Shown piece by piece: positions 12,015-25,300 of a DNA stretch of 64,000 bases. The translations under genes and the position numbers were made by a program. Position 1 is the stretch's first letter, and every line of letters starts with the position of its first letter. Source of the DNA: Trogon surrucura (taxonomy: Eukaryota > Chordata > Aves > Trogoniformes > Trogonidae); contig CM036626.1 in assembly GCA_020746105.1 (NCBI GenBank), forward strand, positions 15,890,001 through 15,954,000, written 5' to 3'. The notes under the pieces were generated by a model. It was not told the origin of the DNA and ran no database searches. It worked only from the letters and a program-made list of their open reading frames with translations.

Positions 12015-15000
12015 GTGCAAAGGATTATATGTTATACTGGGAAAGACTAAAGAAGAAAGGGAAAAATGTGCAAATCTGTTAAGTATAGCAGAACAACATT
12101 CCTTCGTAATTCAAGTTTGTTTAGAAGAAAACGGATCCAGTTGTTGTTTGGAAGTAGGAAAGACAGCAAAGGAAAGAGAAGGGGAAAAAAAAAAGACTCA
12201 AACAGGGTGTCTGTTTGAAAGACAACCAATTTGTTTTTGACAAATTTCTGTTATTTAGAAACCGGGGGCTTGTCAGTCAGGCTTTGCGATTATTTCAAAG
12301 TTGATTTGTAAAATCCTTGTCCAGGAGAAACTTTGCTTGGGTGGGGGTTTGTGCAGCTGTCTGCTCTGAGCACTTCCCCAGGGGTTGAAGCGATTGCAGC
12401 GAGAGGCCGTGATTCACCATTCATGTGACAGCTCTGACAGCCATGTAGATTAACTAGAGTCAGGAGAGCAGAGGCTAGCACTGCACAGCCTGGAGGCAAA
12501 AGCCTTCCGCAGCAAAAAAAGACAGAGCACGAAACATCTGGGCAATCTCCAGACACCAGAACAAGAATAAAGAGTGGCAGAATACAATACTGCACTATTT
12601 ATTACCAAAGATGCCAAAAGTTAATTGAATTCTTCAGTAGGCTTCTTGCTTGATTTTAGCCTACTGTAGTTGTTTCAAAAAAAAAAAAGGGGGGAGAAAA
12701 AAAAATCAATTAATGACTCATCAGTATAGCTGACAAGTTTGAGGGAGGAGAAATTCAACTGTCCTAATAGAAAAAACAGATTAGTAGTTACGAGATGGAT
12801 AGCCAGAGCTTTTCCCCAAGGAGCTAAAATACATTTTGAGATTCCAAGCCAGTAACAGAATATGTGGAAAAAATAAATCCTGTTTAAAGAGAAATTATAG
12901 CGTTGCTTGAAATAGAGATTATCAAAAGCAAAGCTTGTTCTTTGATGACTTACAAAATCAGAGCCATTACATGGCATTTAAATTTTTTTTTTAAGCTCTG
13001 TTAGGGGAATTGAAGTATTAATAGCAGCAGACAGAATTCCAGCAGAGACTGAGGCTTCGTTTTGATGGGTGCTGTAACTGCGTGACTGAGAGAAGGGAGT
13101 GTGGCTGTAGCTGCACACAGCTTAGCAGAGGGGGCATGTGAGCTGTGAGGGAATGGCTTAGGTAGAATTGATTCCATTTGGGGGCAGAGGGGATATTTTA
13201 GATGATCTCTTGTGTTCTTGTCTAGCTGTATTTTCTATGTTTATGTGATGGGAAGGGAGTTTTATACTGCTTAAAATTCAGCCTACTGTTGGATTTTACA
13301 CTGAGCTCATCTAATTAGTGCAAACAAAATCAGCAATTGAAGCAGTTCTTTAATTTTTGTTTTGAAACAAAACAAGCTATCGGACTGAAAATGCTTTAAA
13401 ATGCAGTCTGTACTTCTGCAGGTGTGATAGGGGATCATTAATTTAGCTCTGTTATTTTTTTTTACAGTCAGATTGATACACAAACTGTGTTGAGGCATGT
13501 TCAGAGAGCTGGAAAGGTTATCTGATTTACCCAAGGCCTTGCAGAGTGTAATTTCCTGAAGTCCAATTTGGTGCCTTAATTGGAAATCTAGCCCAGTGCC
13601 TCCATTTCCTTCTCTCTGTGTCTTGATTCTGACCAGTAGTGCTTGGACTGGCTACTGTTTGATGGACATTCAGCAGTGTCTGCTGGCTTTTTAGCAGAAA
13701 TACTGCAGAAGCAGCTTCCAGGGACATGGTCGTGCATGAACGCTTCACTGCCCCTTGGCAGACACTGAGGAGGCCTGAGGCTTTGGGCTGGAGGAGACAC
13801 CAGGTCCTGGAGCAGCACCGAGGCTTCCAGCTCCATCGTGGTGGTAGATGATGTCTCGTGGGATCTGTCTTCGCAGGATCTATTCTTCACACACAATCCT
13901 TGCAGAGCTGGAGGGCTGTTTTGTAGATCGGGTTGTAATTGGTCATGATGAATATTCGCTGGGTTATCCTTCCAGTTTCGCTTCCTCCAGCCTGGTTTTC
14001 CTTCTCCATGCTTTGTTTCCCTATTCTTTCCTTTTCACCAGCAGTTGTTTTAAACATCTGTTGTTACATGTCCTTTGGGGACCTGCTTCAAAACTCGCCA
14101 GGTTCAACTCTCTTTGGATCAGAACCTTCCCCTTCCAACTCCATTGCCTCCCTCTGCAAGGCACGTCATGGGGAGGTCCTGCATGGATCTAATCTGGTAC
14201 CGCATCCATTCTGTTTCACTGAAAATATTTAGCCTTCTTGCTGAATGGAGGCAGTGGAAAAACAATTTCCTGCTTTGTAAAGAATGGATTCCACAGTTAA
14301 AAATTATTAACTACCCACATATAGCTTCAAACAAGGGAAGGAGAAAAAAAAAAAAGACCAAACTCTATCCCTTTCTTTCCACCATCCCCCAAAATAATCA
14401 AGATGTCGTAAGATGGATGTGTGCATCCCAGTCATTTAAAATCATGTAAATCATATAAACCTTAAAAGGAGAAGATTATCCAAAAACCAACCTTTAAACA
14501 CAGAGGTCCTGTTAAATGCCACCATGGTAATAGTGGGATGTCGAAATCACATGAACATGCTTTTCTCCTGTGTTCTTTGCCTGAATTCAGTACTTACTAA
14601 AAATATGTTAGAGGTCCTGAGGGGCAGGGTAATAGGCTGAAACCAACTGAAAGAAACGTCCTGTTTGGCTTCACTTTATGGCACACACACGTACATGTTT
14701 GTGTGCGTCAGTTAGTTCCTAGCTAAATCATGATTGCTTATTTGGTGAAGACAGAACAAAGAGCGACAACAAGTTGAATTCCATCCCCAGTGCCTGTGAA
14801 AAGGCAGCGATTTCAGCCCAAGTGCCGTGAGAGGCCCAGCTCCTAATGTTGAGCACACACGTGTAAGATGTATGTATGCGATCCACGGGCTTTTTATAGA
14901 AACGCAATAGGCATGAGCATAAGTATCAGAGATTTGAAATCCTCGTTGTCTCATCTGTTAATAATTAATCCCTGGAGACCTTGTCTGGCTTTGTCATCAT

Positions 15001-18000
15001 CTCTGGTGTGTGAACTAGAGGAGATATTTGGAGCAGTCGGGGAGTGAGAGAAGGTGGTATCTGAGCAGCCAGTGGGGAGGACCCCGAGGGTAGATCTACA
15101 GGATATTTTATGGCTGAGGTTGCGCTTGAACCAAACCTGGCCTCGTGTCCGAGTTGTTTGGACACCAACGCAGACCTGGGCACAGGCTTTGGCAGGAAGC
15201 ATGTCCCCACGTTTGTGGTTGCACTCCGTGCTCAAGTCTTCTCTGGGCTTAGGCTGCCTGGTGGCACCACTGCACCCCAGCCCTGCGCTGTGCTGGGACA
15301 GGCTGTACCGGGAGAGCTTCTACATGGGTTTTGTGTATCCTCCATGGAAGGGGGGCCGGTGGCAAAGCAATCCTGGCACTGGGTAGTGGCTGTTGGGAAA
15401 GCACAGTACGACCCTGGAGCAGCGAGGCGATCTCCAGCTTGTCAAAGAACCCGAGTGTCGGTTTAATGGGATTGCAAATTGCCTCTGTTAAAGACGCCTT
15501 CTTTCTCCCTAGTGTAAAAGAAGTGTGGCCTAACGTTAATAATTAATGCTCTGTGTTGACAAAATCACTGAGAATGAAGGTGCAAGTCTAGTGAATAATA
15601 AAGCACTAACGAGAGCTTTTTGCACATTAACAGGGAAGACTTCGCATCACTTTTGTTTTGATCTAATCAGCTCTGACAAGATTACACACTGTGTCTAAAA
15701 GCCTCTTTAACTCTATAGCTCTGAATAAATTTTTGAGTAGCTCTGAAGATTTCCCTGCAGACTCTGCTTGGACCATGTTTCTAACACAGAATTGGTTAAA
15801 TTGCTGGAGGAACAGTGCTTTGCCCCTTGGTGTTTCTCCTGAAATCGGCAGAGGTTCTTGGGTCGCTTTGCTCTACCATTGGCAGGTGGTGTTCCCACAG
15901 TGATAAAGGACCAGAATCAACTTCCTCTTGAAAAAATTTAACATAATATCGATAATATAGAAGTTCAAATATGAGCTGATTGATTGAAGAGTTCTGAAAA
16001 GGACTATTTGTGAACTTGGAAATCAGTCAGTGTAGGAGGATGCTGTGGGATTCGGTGTTGGATCTCATTTTTTCAACTCTGATTTGGGATTCAGTTCCAG
16101 GAATCAGTCCTGGGTAACCTTCAGATATCAATGCAGAAAATAGTAAAGAAGACAGGCAGTAGTACAGCTTAGCCTGATTTTTTTTTTTCTTTGCCTGAGG
16201 TGGGGTAATTCAAACACGGTTATTAATTAAGCGCAAGTTCCTATCTCTCGAAACGAGCTTGACCTACTGAACTGGACTTGTGTTGCAGAAGAGTGCCAGG
16301 GGTCTGGCTAGATCACAGAAACATAGAATCAGGAGGAGCCCTGTGTGATGGCCAGAAGGGTTTCCTGGACCCTTTAGAAAAGGTGAGAAGTTAAAATGGT
16401 ACAGAAAAAAAATAATACAGGGACTGAAAAAGAACTAGCCTTCTTTCCTTCCTAGGAATCTTGTTTGAGGGGTGTGTCAAAGAATGTATGAAACATTTTC
16501 CTGTAGCAGCAGCAGCAAATTCTGCAGGCAGCCACCTTACAGCAAGGACCTAGAGTTATATGTTGCTGTCAGGTGAGGTATTTCACTATGTTCTAATGCC
16601 TCTCAATTTTTATTTGCACATGACAGCTAAAATGGGTAGGAAATACCAGCTGGAGCCCAGGAGAATATCTTAAGTCTTCAAGACTTGTTATTCTTGTGGC
16701 CAAATAAAGGTAAATCATTCTCTGCAGATGTCTGTCACTAGCACTTCCATCAAGAACTGGTCACTGGGAAATTGTGAGTAGCAGAGGGGTTTTCTGTTTA
16801 ACACCCTGAGCCTGGTAAAATTTTGCTGCTCAGCTGACATGTGAGTGTAGTGTCCATTGTAACTTTTTGGAAGGCGGGTGATGAATTTTCCGCCACAGTC
16901 AGCTAGAGTAGGTGGGACTGAGCAGGACTTTGCTTGTGCTGTTGCCTGTTCTCAGATACCTGTGTAGTGACGTTGGAGAGGTCACTCTAAATTTACCTTG
17001 GATGTTTAGGGTTAAGGCTGGAGCAAATTTATTTTGTCAGACTTGCTGCCTTCAGCAAAATGCAGTTCTCAACCAATGCTAGCTTTAATCTTGTGTTTTT
17101 GTCAAGCATATACAAATTTGCATTTAATTTATCTGCTATCCTGCTGCTTGTTGTGCTTATGAAGCATTTTATTGTTGCTGTTGTCGTTCTAAATTGATTG
17201 GTAAATCTGTACCAAATAAATCCCAGTGATGGAAAAAGAAACATTGAAATAGTAATAACAAAAGAGTCTGTGAAATCCAGATGTAAGCTGGGGAAAAATA
17301 AAACCCAATCAGCCTCGATTAAACCTTTCAGATAAGGATTCGGGAACATCACATCAGGATAGATTGTGTTTGTTCTAATCGCTCCATCAGCCAAGATTGA
17401 AGCTTCTGCCAATAAGAAACTGTTAGAAACAAATGCATAAAAATTTACAGGCATCTGATAAATAAGGGAAATAAGTTAGTCTGATTAAACTGTTACTGTC
17501 AACTCTCTGGCTGAGTGATGCACAGAGATTTTTTGCCTGATGCAGACCTGACAGCCATGTGGTTCACTGTTTAATTTTATCTTGGTCCGTGGGCAAAGGA
17601 AGGGCTTCTACATCCAGACTTGTAAAGCCACTATTTTCCATGGAGATTATTTTTACTGTTCTAAAAATACATTGCTGACATGAGTCCTGAATTTTCTATC
17701 CAGACCGTTCTCTCAAAGCCTTTGGGTCAGTTACTCAAAAACTGGCTCATGATAAAAAGATTTCTGACCTTAAAGAAGATCCAAGAATGGGATGGAATTT
17801 AGTTTTAACTTGCTTATAGTTTCTACTTCAGCTTCTTGAATACAGCTCATTTTTCTGCTTCTCGGTGAGGTATCACTGCTAGAAAGCTTCCGGCAGCGTG
17901 AACCAGATGGGCCAACCTTACATGAGCAGAAGCTGCTCCTAAACCAGGAGTTTTGGACTGTTTGCTGACTCGGCTTGTCTGCTGGTCTTATTTGAGATCC

Positions 18001-19581
18001 AAGGGACTGCACGTGGGCCTTACCACATCTCCAGAACTGTCACGGGACATTTCTTAATTAACTGTAAGAAGCCAACAGAGAGTGCCAGCTGGCCTGACCT
18101 CCTTTCTGACATAAAGCAGGGTTTTAATATGTTAAACCTAAGGTGGTTGAGAGAGGGAGGTGCAGGTAGAAAAAACGAGCCAGCCGGGGAAGATGGATTT
18201 TTTCATTACTTTACAGATTTTAGAAGAAACACTTTTCCCCTCTCCCATCCCAAGAAAAGACATAATTTTTTTCTGCATTCCATAAAACTTGGAACAGAAA
18301 AATAGATTATTTTTAGCTTATTCCCTGGGTACTGTGTAGGCTTCAATTTTTGGAGTCACTTTGTTCCCTGCTGTAGCAGATACAGGATTTATACAAACTC
18401 CAGCAAAAAAAATAGGAGGAAGAAGAAGGAGAGACTGCAGAACAACTCTCTCTCTTTTCTTCCCCCTTTACTTTCCCTTTATTTCTTTACTTACTGCTGG
18501 TCTGTCTCTGCATTTCAAAAGGTTCCTTCACTTTGGCTCTTCCTCAACATGATTTTCTTGCTTGAAATATTGTGAACAGAGGAGGGAGAGAGAGATTACG
18601 GTTAATTTTAGGATGGGGAAATGGGGCAAAGGGAATAAGATTCTGGGAGAAAATGCAGCAAAGCTGCTCCCTAGATAGTGCAAGAAGCCAGGCTGTAGCC
18701 ACAGGGTTAAAATGTGAAGACAGACACGCGCACGTTGTGGGTGAGACATGCAGATGGGTAGGCTGAAGATTTCTGGCTTTAAGGAGGAAAGCCACAGCTG
18801 AGCTGGCTGTTCCAAGTGGAAGTTTGTTCCAAGGATGAAGTTTGGGAGTGATTAGAGAGAATAAAAATGCCCGTGAGGGGAAGATGGCACTTGTGGCTGC
18901 AGACTTCTGGCAGTTTCTGAAGACTCTTGGGCAGCTTCACGTTTGTGTTATCCAAAACGGAGCTGATTTCATTCTTAGGGAGATGAGCTCCATCCCAAAC
19001 ACTGACTTATTTTTTTTCCTTGAAACAGAGTCCTAGGTCTAACAGTTGAAGTCCAGATCCAGCCTTTCTGTATCTTGTGGATAACTTTGCCCCTGAAGGA
19101 TGTTCCAGAAGCAGAGCATCTTTCTTCTGTACCTGTCTAGCGTTTGAATGGTCAGACTTTAATTCTGAAGGCAGAACACAGTGTGACCAGCTTATTTACC
19201 TGTCTCTGCAAATGAGTAAGCAGGTTCTTCCTTTCAGACTTGCCTGCACATGTTGGAAGTGAAATCCGTAATCCTTACGACCTTCATATGTTCATACGCA
19301 TACAGAGTCCCAAACAAAAGGACAGTAGCCTCAGTGGGAATGGTTGGATTTACAGTTAACTGGTACAGAGCTGTGCCCTTAAGTCAACCTGCAGGAATAA
19401 AACACTCTGTGTCCGTGTACAGACCTTTGACAAATGTACCTGGACTCTGACGTGAGGAAACACGTTTTTCAGGCGTTAATAGTGGAGCAGTGTTGACCAC
19501 AGCCATGGGAGTTATAGGCAGTGTGGCGTTCGTGTTCACCCAACAATGTCTCACTTGTGTTTGGTATTTTATTTTGCTCAG
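12015..19581 (+). other. SLC25A26: SLC25A26 intron, about 7.6 kb
   Basis: Non-coding. No exon-like or RNA gene sequence is recognised. A/G-rich runs occur near 12187 and 12678. A motif-dense AT-rich segment at 17029-17454 is listed separately. The segment at 15480-15700 is also AT-rich and non-repetitive. Confidence 0.75.
17029..17454. promoter_or_regulatory. Candidate intronic enhancer or conserved element
   Basis: This non-repetitive, AT-rich stretch carries a perfect octamer ATTTGCAT (17116-17123), an ATTGTT SOX-type core shortly downstream and a GATA site AGATAAGG (17330-17337). A 141-codon frame is open on the minus strand across it, but it has no recognisable protein features. The regulatory call is inference from motif content. 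Confidence 0.25.
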
Positions 19582-19646
19582 GTGGATTTGCAGCTGCAGT
19601 CACCACACCTCTTGATGTAGCGAAGACGAGAATTATGTTGGCAAAG
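19582..19646 (+). CDS. SLC25A26: SLC25A26 coding exon, 65 nt, third carrier signature
   Basis: Completing the split Gly, it encodes [20 protein letters not shown] and then AK. PLDVAKT is the P-x-[DE]-x-x-[KR] signature of the third SLC25 repeat, where the Pro kinks the odd-numbered helix and the charged pair forms the matrix salt-bridge network. The acceptor is attttgctcag and the donor AAAG|gtaagagc. It ends in phase 0. Human has TRITLAK where this has TRIMLAK. Confidence 0.95.
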
Positions 19647-20540
19647 GTAAGAGCGAAGGAGGCCAGCAGACACACAGGTGAATGGCTCGGGTAGTTCCAG
19701 GGTTCCTGTATGGTCATTACAGAATGAAATCCAGCACGTATTAGTGGTGATTTCTGCTCTTGTTTTCAAAGGCAGGATTAGATGTGAACAGGCACTGCAT
19801 GCAGAACTAATGAAATCATTGTGTCCTTTCCCAGAGTTGTTGTCTGAGAGTGTCTTGTCCTCGTCCAAGGCTTCCAGAGTCTTATGCAGTGTCTTTAGGA
19901 GAAAATCCTTGCAGAGTCAGACACCCAAAGTTTAAACTGCCCATCAGGGATTTATTCCTGGCTTTTTTATAAATGTTGAGCTTGAAAGTGTGTGTGTCTT
20001 TTCTGAAGAGGACTTCACGCTGGATTTTCCATCCTAAAATTTTGAGCCATAGAGATTGTGATGGCTTATATCTTCCAGCCAGGGCAGAAGGAAGATTACT
20101 TGTAATATCAGTAATTAAATTGCCAATAAGTCTAGTGTTCCCATCATCATCCTGCTGACCTTTAGCAGGCAGGTGTTCCTAAAGCCTTTCCCTGCCCTGA
20201 AAAGGGCTGTGTTGTTGGCGAAGGTCAGGCATCTTGCAGCTTCTATGTGTTTTTTTTACCCCTTTGCTCATGTTTCTTGGTAATGACATGAACCTCTTCA
20301 GCCGAGCCACACGTCTGAGCTCACCATGTTGCTCTGTGGCGTGTCTCTCCTGCTGGGTGTCAGACATGCTGCAGCTTCTTCACCTTTGGATAGTGTGGGT
20401 GATAAATCTGTAAGAACTGGGTTTCGCTTATGTCTGCTGCCTACCAGGTCAGCACTGGGTAAGGGAACGACAGTGTTTTGAGGCGTCCTGACACTATTCA
20501 AAGAGTCTTTATAATAGTCATCTCACACAAACTAGATCAC

Positions 20541-21923
20541 ATGTGTATGACCCAGGTAACTACAGACTGGTCAGCCTCACCTCCATCCCTGGAAAGGTGA
20601 TGGAACATCTTATCTTTGACGCTGTCTCTAGGCATATCAAGGATATGAAGGTTATTAGGAGCAGTCAGCATGGATTTGCCAAGGGGAAGTCATGTTTGAC
20701 CAACCTGACAGCCTTTTATGAAGACGTAACAAGGTGGATGGATGGTGACCACGCAGTGGATGTGGTCTCTCTGGACATCAGCAAGGCCTTTGGCACCATC
20801 TCCCACAGCATCCTCATAGGTAAACTGAGGAAGTGTGGTCTGGATGACCAAGTAGTGAGGTGGGTCGCTAATTGGTTGAAGGGAAGAAGTCAGAGAGTTG
20901 TGGTCAATGGAGCAGAGTCTGGCTGGAGGCCTGTGTCTAGTGGGGTCCCTCAGGGGTCAGTGCTGTGACCAGTGCTTTTTAATATATTCATCAATGACCT
21001 GGATGAGGGCTTAGAGAGTGTTGTCAGCAAGTTTGCCGACGACACAAAACTGGGAGGAGTGGTTGACACACCAGCAGGCTGCGCTGCCATTCAGAGAGAC
21101 CTGGACAGGCTGGAGGGCTGGGCAGGGAGAAATCTTATGTGGTTCAACAAGGGCAACTGTAGAGTTTTGCACTTGGGAAAGAATAACCCCATGTGCCAAT
21201 ATAGGTTGGGGACTGCCCTGCTGGAGAGCAACACAGGGGAAAGGGACCTGAGGGTTCTAGTGGACAGCAGGATGACCATGAGCCAGCAACGTGACCTCGT
21301 GGCCAAGAAGGCCAATGGCATCCTGGGGTGTATTAGAAGGGGAGTAGCAAGTAGGTCGAGAGAGGTCCTCCTGCCCCTCTGCTCTGCCCTGGTGAGGCCG
21401 CATCTGGAATATTGTGTCCAGTTCTGGGCCCCTCAGTTCAAGAGAGACAGGGAGCTGCTGGAGAGAGTCCAGCGTAGAGCCACAAAGATGGTGAAGGGAG
21501 TGGAACATCTCCCTGATGAGGAAAGGCTGAAGGAGCTGGATCTCTTTAGCTTGGAGAAGAGGAGGCTGAGGGGTGACCTCATAAATGTTTATAAATATGT
21601 CAAGGAGGAGTGTCAGGAGAACGGTGCCAGGCTCTTTTCAGTGGCGTCCATTGACAGGACAAGGGGCAGTGGGTGCAAGCTGGAACATAGGAGGTTCCAT
21701 AAAAATATTAGAAAAAACTTTTTCACAGTGAGGATGACAGAGCCCTGGCACAGGCTGCCCAGGGAGGTTGTGGAGTCTCCTTCTCTGGAGACATTCAAAA
21801 CCCTCCTGAATGCGTTCCTGTGCTCTCTGCTGTAGGTGATCCTGCTCTGGCAGGGGGGTTGGACTAGATGATCTTTTGAGGTCCCTTCCAACCTCTAACA
21901 CACTGTGATTCTGTGATTCTCTG
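20541..21923 (+). mobile_element. CR1 non-LTR retrotransposon, 5'-truncated
   Basis: The copy carries the 3' part of CR1 ORF2. One frame runs from about 20543 to 21835 and is interrupted only by TGA at 20966-20968. Reverse transcriptase motifs are visible: PGNYRLVSLTSIPGK, the motif A region SLDISKAFGTI (family members usually have AFD), GVPQGSV just before the stop, and the catalytic FADD box at 21032-21043. The C-terminal tail ends NAFLCSLL. After the stop come the GGTTGGACTAGATGATCTTT block and two terminal 8-bp units, ATTCTGTG and ATTCTCTG (21908-21923), the CR1 3' hallmark. Truncation at the RT domain is typical of CR1. No target-site duplication is evident. It lies in sense orientation in a SLC25A26 intron, 391 bp before the next exon. 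Confidence 0.95.
20543..21835 (+). pseudogene. CR1 ORF2 reverse transcriptase fragment with in-frame stop
   Basis: About 430 codons of the CR1 RT and C-terminal region read in a single frame with no frameshift. The only interruption is TGA at 20966-20968, where CR1 relatives usually have Gly in the PQGSVLG region. The upstream endonuclease domain and ORF1 are missing, so the copy cannot move by itself. Few lesions suggest a fairly recent insertion. Confidence 0.9.
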
Positions 21924-22314
21924 TAGTTTAATTGTACGCAGTGCTGCTGTTTGTCCTCTGCTTTGCACTTAAGGCAATTTTCGTGTGCAATATGTTACTT
22001 GCAGGGTTTTTTTAAAGTCAATCTCAAGGCTGCCATCATCTTGCAGTGAGAAGGGACTGGATACCCAGTTCTGAACTCTGAACTAACCTGCTCTGTGATC
22101 TTGGAGCGATTGTTTTGTTCTTCCGTGCCTTGGTTTCCCTTTCTGCCCTTTGTCTCATTCCTGGAGACAAAGAGCTTTTGCCTGTGCCTGGGCTAAGGAG
22201 GTCGTTAGGATGTCTGTAATTCCTGTAAAGTAGCACTAACTAGGGACAGGGAGCGCAGTAAATAACTAAACCTCTCTGCCAACAGATTTCAATCTCTCTC
22301 TTTCTGTGGTGCAG

Positions 22315-22388
22315 GCTGGTTCCAGCAATGCTAGTGGGAATGTTCTGGCTGCTCTCAGTGGCATCTGGAGGACACAAGGCCTGTCGGG
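22315..22388 (+). CDS. SLC25A26: SLC25A26 coding exon, 74 nt
   Basis: The exon encodes AGSSNASGNVLAALSGIWRT and then QGLS, leaving two bases (GG) of the next Gly codon. This is the matrix loop of the third repeat. The acceptor is ttctgtggtgcag and the donor GG|gtaaggat. It corresponds to human AGSSTADGNVLSVLHGVWRS as I recall it. Confidence 0.93.
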
Positions 22389-25300
22389 GTAAGGATGTGC
22401 TGCATCTTGGGTGTTGTGTCTCTGTGTGTGTCGGGGCGGGAGGGGACGGGGTGGTCTGCTTATATTTAAATACAGAAGAGACTTTCAATTGCTGTACACG
22501 TGTCCAGGGAGCAGCTGTCAGGTGCCTGAGAACAGGTCCCTCCGGGGAGGTCAGGTGTCCTCACCACAGCACTGGCTGGGAGCACAGAAACGGGGCATTA
22601 CTGGGAGTAGATTCGTGGTACAATCTCTAAGCGTAGCTCCAGACTTCAGAGGCAAAAGTGACTTCGTGTTTAATAACCTGTGATGGACTTTTCTCTATGA
22701 ATGTGTGCATTTGGGTTTTGTATCCGTTTAAAGTTGAGGCACGCACATCTTGCAGCAGTGAGTACCGCAGTTTCATCTTGAGGTGTGTGAATCTGCCCCT
22801 CCTGAGATGTCAGGGAAGGCCAGCATAGCAGCATCTCCTCCTGGCAATGTCCTACCAATTTGAAAAAACCATCAAGGTCTCCTCCATTCCTTTATATTCA
22901 CTGTTTTTGCTGTGAAGTATGATGGGAGCAGGCGATGCCAGTGTGGTGCTGCCCGTAGGGACAAACTGCAGCAGCTTCTCTGGGGTGATGTTAATTCAGT
23001 CTATTAACTGCCTCACTTTGCCCAGTCCTGAGATGGAGAATTACTCTTCTGACCTTGGAGCAGTATTGTGAACAAAAAGTCCTCTGCTAGCATTTGTAGA
23101 ACATTTTGAGGTGTCACGAGCTTGTAACTCGTTATTCCTTTTTAGGCACATGCTTCATTTATGCTCCCTTGTCCTCTCTGAGTGCGTGGCTCCTACCAGT
23201 TATTGGCTGCTTGTAGGAAATATTCTTAAATAACTCCTCCAGTCCATGGGGAGTTTCCTTTGGTAGGGCTTATGTCCCACCTGTGCTTGGCCTGGAAGAT
23301 AAACAATGGCTTTTTAGGAAACTTTTCTTGGGGCTTTTCGCTGTCATTTCTCATAGGTTTTTAATCCATTCGATGTGGCCGATACTTTCAGGGCGCTGTT
23401 TTAACATTTGTAAAGTGCTGCTCGAAGCAGCATGCACATCGCAGCTTTGCGGGGGGCAGTTTTCACTTAACATCTGATCTCTGCTCACCCAGCTAATAAA
23501 AGTTCAGTCCTCTTTCTACACATGTGGGAAATAATTCAAAACAAATTGCAGGAAGTTCCTGAACACCGATTCCAGGAAGACGTCCAGCTGTGCCCTCCGG
23601 CAGCACTTAGAGATGGGTTGTCTCAGGTTTGCTCTTTGAGATGATGAGGTGGCCTGGCGTTGGATGAGTTTTGGGTCTACACGGCTTGGTGGATTCTAGG
23701 GCATGTTTTGAAAGGGACTGGGAGAAGCGAGGCCGCATCTGCTGCTGATGGCAGTTGAGCTCTGAAGGGTGTGAAGAGGCTTGGGTTTGGCTGGAGAAAC
23801 CTTCCCCTTTCCCCAGCCAGCAGCAGAAAGTAAAAAACTATGTTTGTGTTCTTTTCAGGGTATTTCAGCAGTGCCCTTTAGTTCTAAATGATCCAAAATT
23901 AAACTCTGCCTAAAGATAGTACCCATGGCCTAAGACCAAAGGGAACACAATTTGATAGAAATCAAAACAATAAGCGATCTGGAGAAAAAGTAACACGCAA
24001 AGGAGACCAAGCTGCGTCAGCTGCAAGGAAAAGGAAGAAAGTCTTGGGAAAAATAAATGCAGGGCTGCCATGCCTGCTGCCAATTATAAATCTATTAATC
24101 AAAAACAATAAAAATGTCGGGCTTTTTTGGCCAGTTGCAACATGAAATGATTTATGGCTCCTCTAATAAATCTCGTACTTGAAGAAGAGGAATTCTGAAG
24201 GCAGAAAGACGCTTATTGCCACCTTATTAAAACCAGAGCGCAGGGTTTAGCTTCCTGGTCTGCACCTAGTAAATCCCTCTGGTTCACGCCAAGAGATTTC
24301 ATGTCCCTTTCTGTCCAGAGAGAGCCGGGCCTGCCTCGGGAGGTAGGATAGGGATGAGGTGAGTGGATCCGTGCACCAGTTTGTTCTTGCCGGTGGAGCA
24401 GAGGAGCCATCACCTGAAAGCGGGTTTACGTCTTGTCTGACTGCTTTTCGTGCAAGGAGTTGATGGTGTTTGAAAGCCACAGATTGAACTTCGTGACTCA
24501 GTGGTGAAAAAGTTGGGGGTTATTTGACCAATAAATCTGGTGCGATGGCTTGTCCCAGCTCGTGTGTAGCTGGGGACAGAGCCAGCCGTTTGCACTTGTT
24601 TCTCCGATCAGGGTGGACGTGGCAGGACACGGTGCTCTGGGGCCTGATCTCGATGATGCTGGTGCCAAAAGCAGCCCCTGTGCCCAGGGCTTGCTGCTTT
24701 GCCAAACACAAGCTGCCCGCAGGAGCGAGCTCAGTGCAAAGCTGTAGTCAGATAAAAGCATTTGTTTTTTCTCGGCATGGCCACCTCTTTGGTCCAGAGC
24801 TTAAATTTGAGTTTTTGTGACTGAGCACACAGCGCCTTTTTCAGCACTGGTCCCTCTAGGCTCTGCCCAGGCCCTGCAGGGCATTTTCCAAAGGGTAACT
24901 TCAGAGGTCCTGCTTATTCTCTGTTGGGAAAGAATTTGCTTTGGGTTCCTGAGTGGTTGCCAAAAACCATCACCTTTGCTGCTGGGACCGTAGGTGTATT
25001 GCCGGACTGGGAACCCTGACAGGAAGAGCTGCATTCCAAAGGACATGCCCGCACCGGGGGAGGGCACATGGTGCGGGTTTGACACCTGCATCCAGGCCTT
25101 GCCATGGGGTTTGAACACGATTCCCAGATTTTGTGACTCCTGTCGAGCTGTTCCTTGCGTGGCAGGGGAAAGCGTGGTGTGTGTACCAAAAAAGCTGGCG
25201 TCCGGTCTTTGCCAGTCACTGACGTGCTGTGGGTGATGAGGAGACAGGGCTGAAGCCCTCCAGCCCTGGGTGCTGGATCCAGCCAGTAACCAGGAGAGTT

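Larger units (their letters stand above)
19647..22314 (+). other. SLC25A26: SLC25A26 intron with CR1 insertion
   Basis: About half of this 2.7 kb intron is a same-strand CR1 LINE (about 20541-21923). The remainder, 19647-20540 and 21924-22314, shows nothing recognisable apart from the splice signals. Confidence 0.85.

Noticed and set aside
16310-16380. Possible CR1 3' remnant (ATCACAGAAACATAGAATC)
   Set aside because: Only about 20 bp resemble the CR1 end. The adjoining GGTTGGA...CCAACC block is missing.
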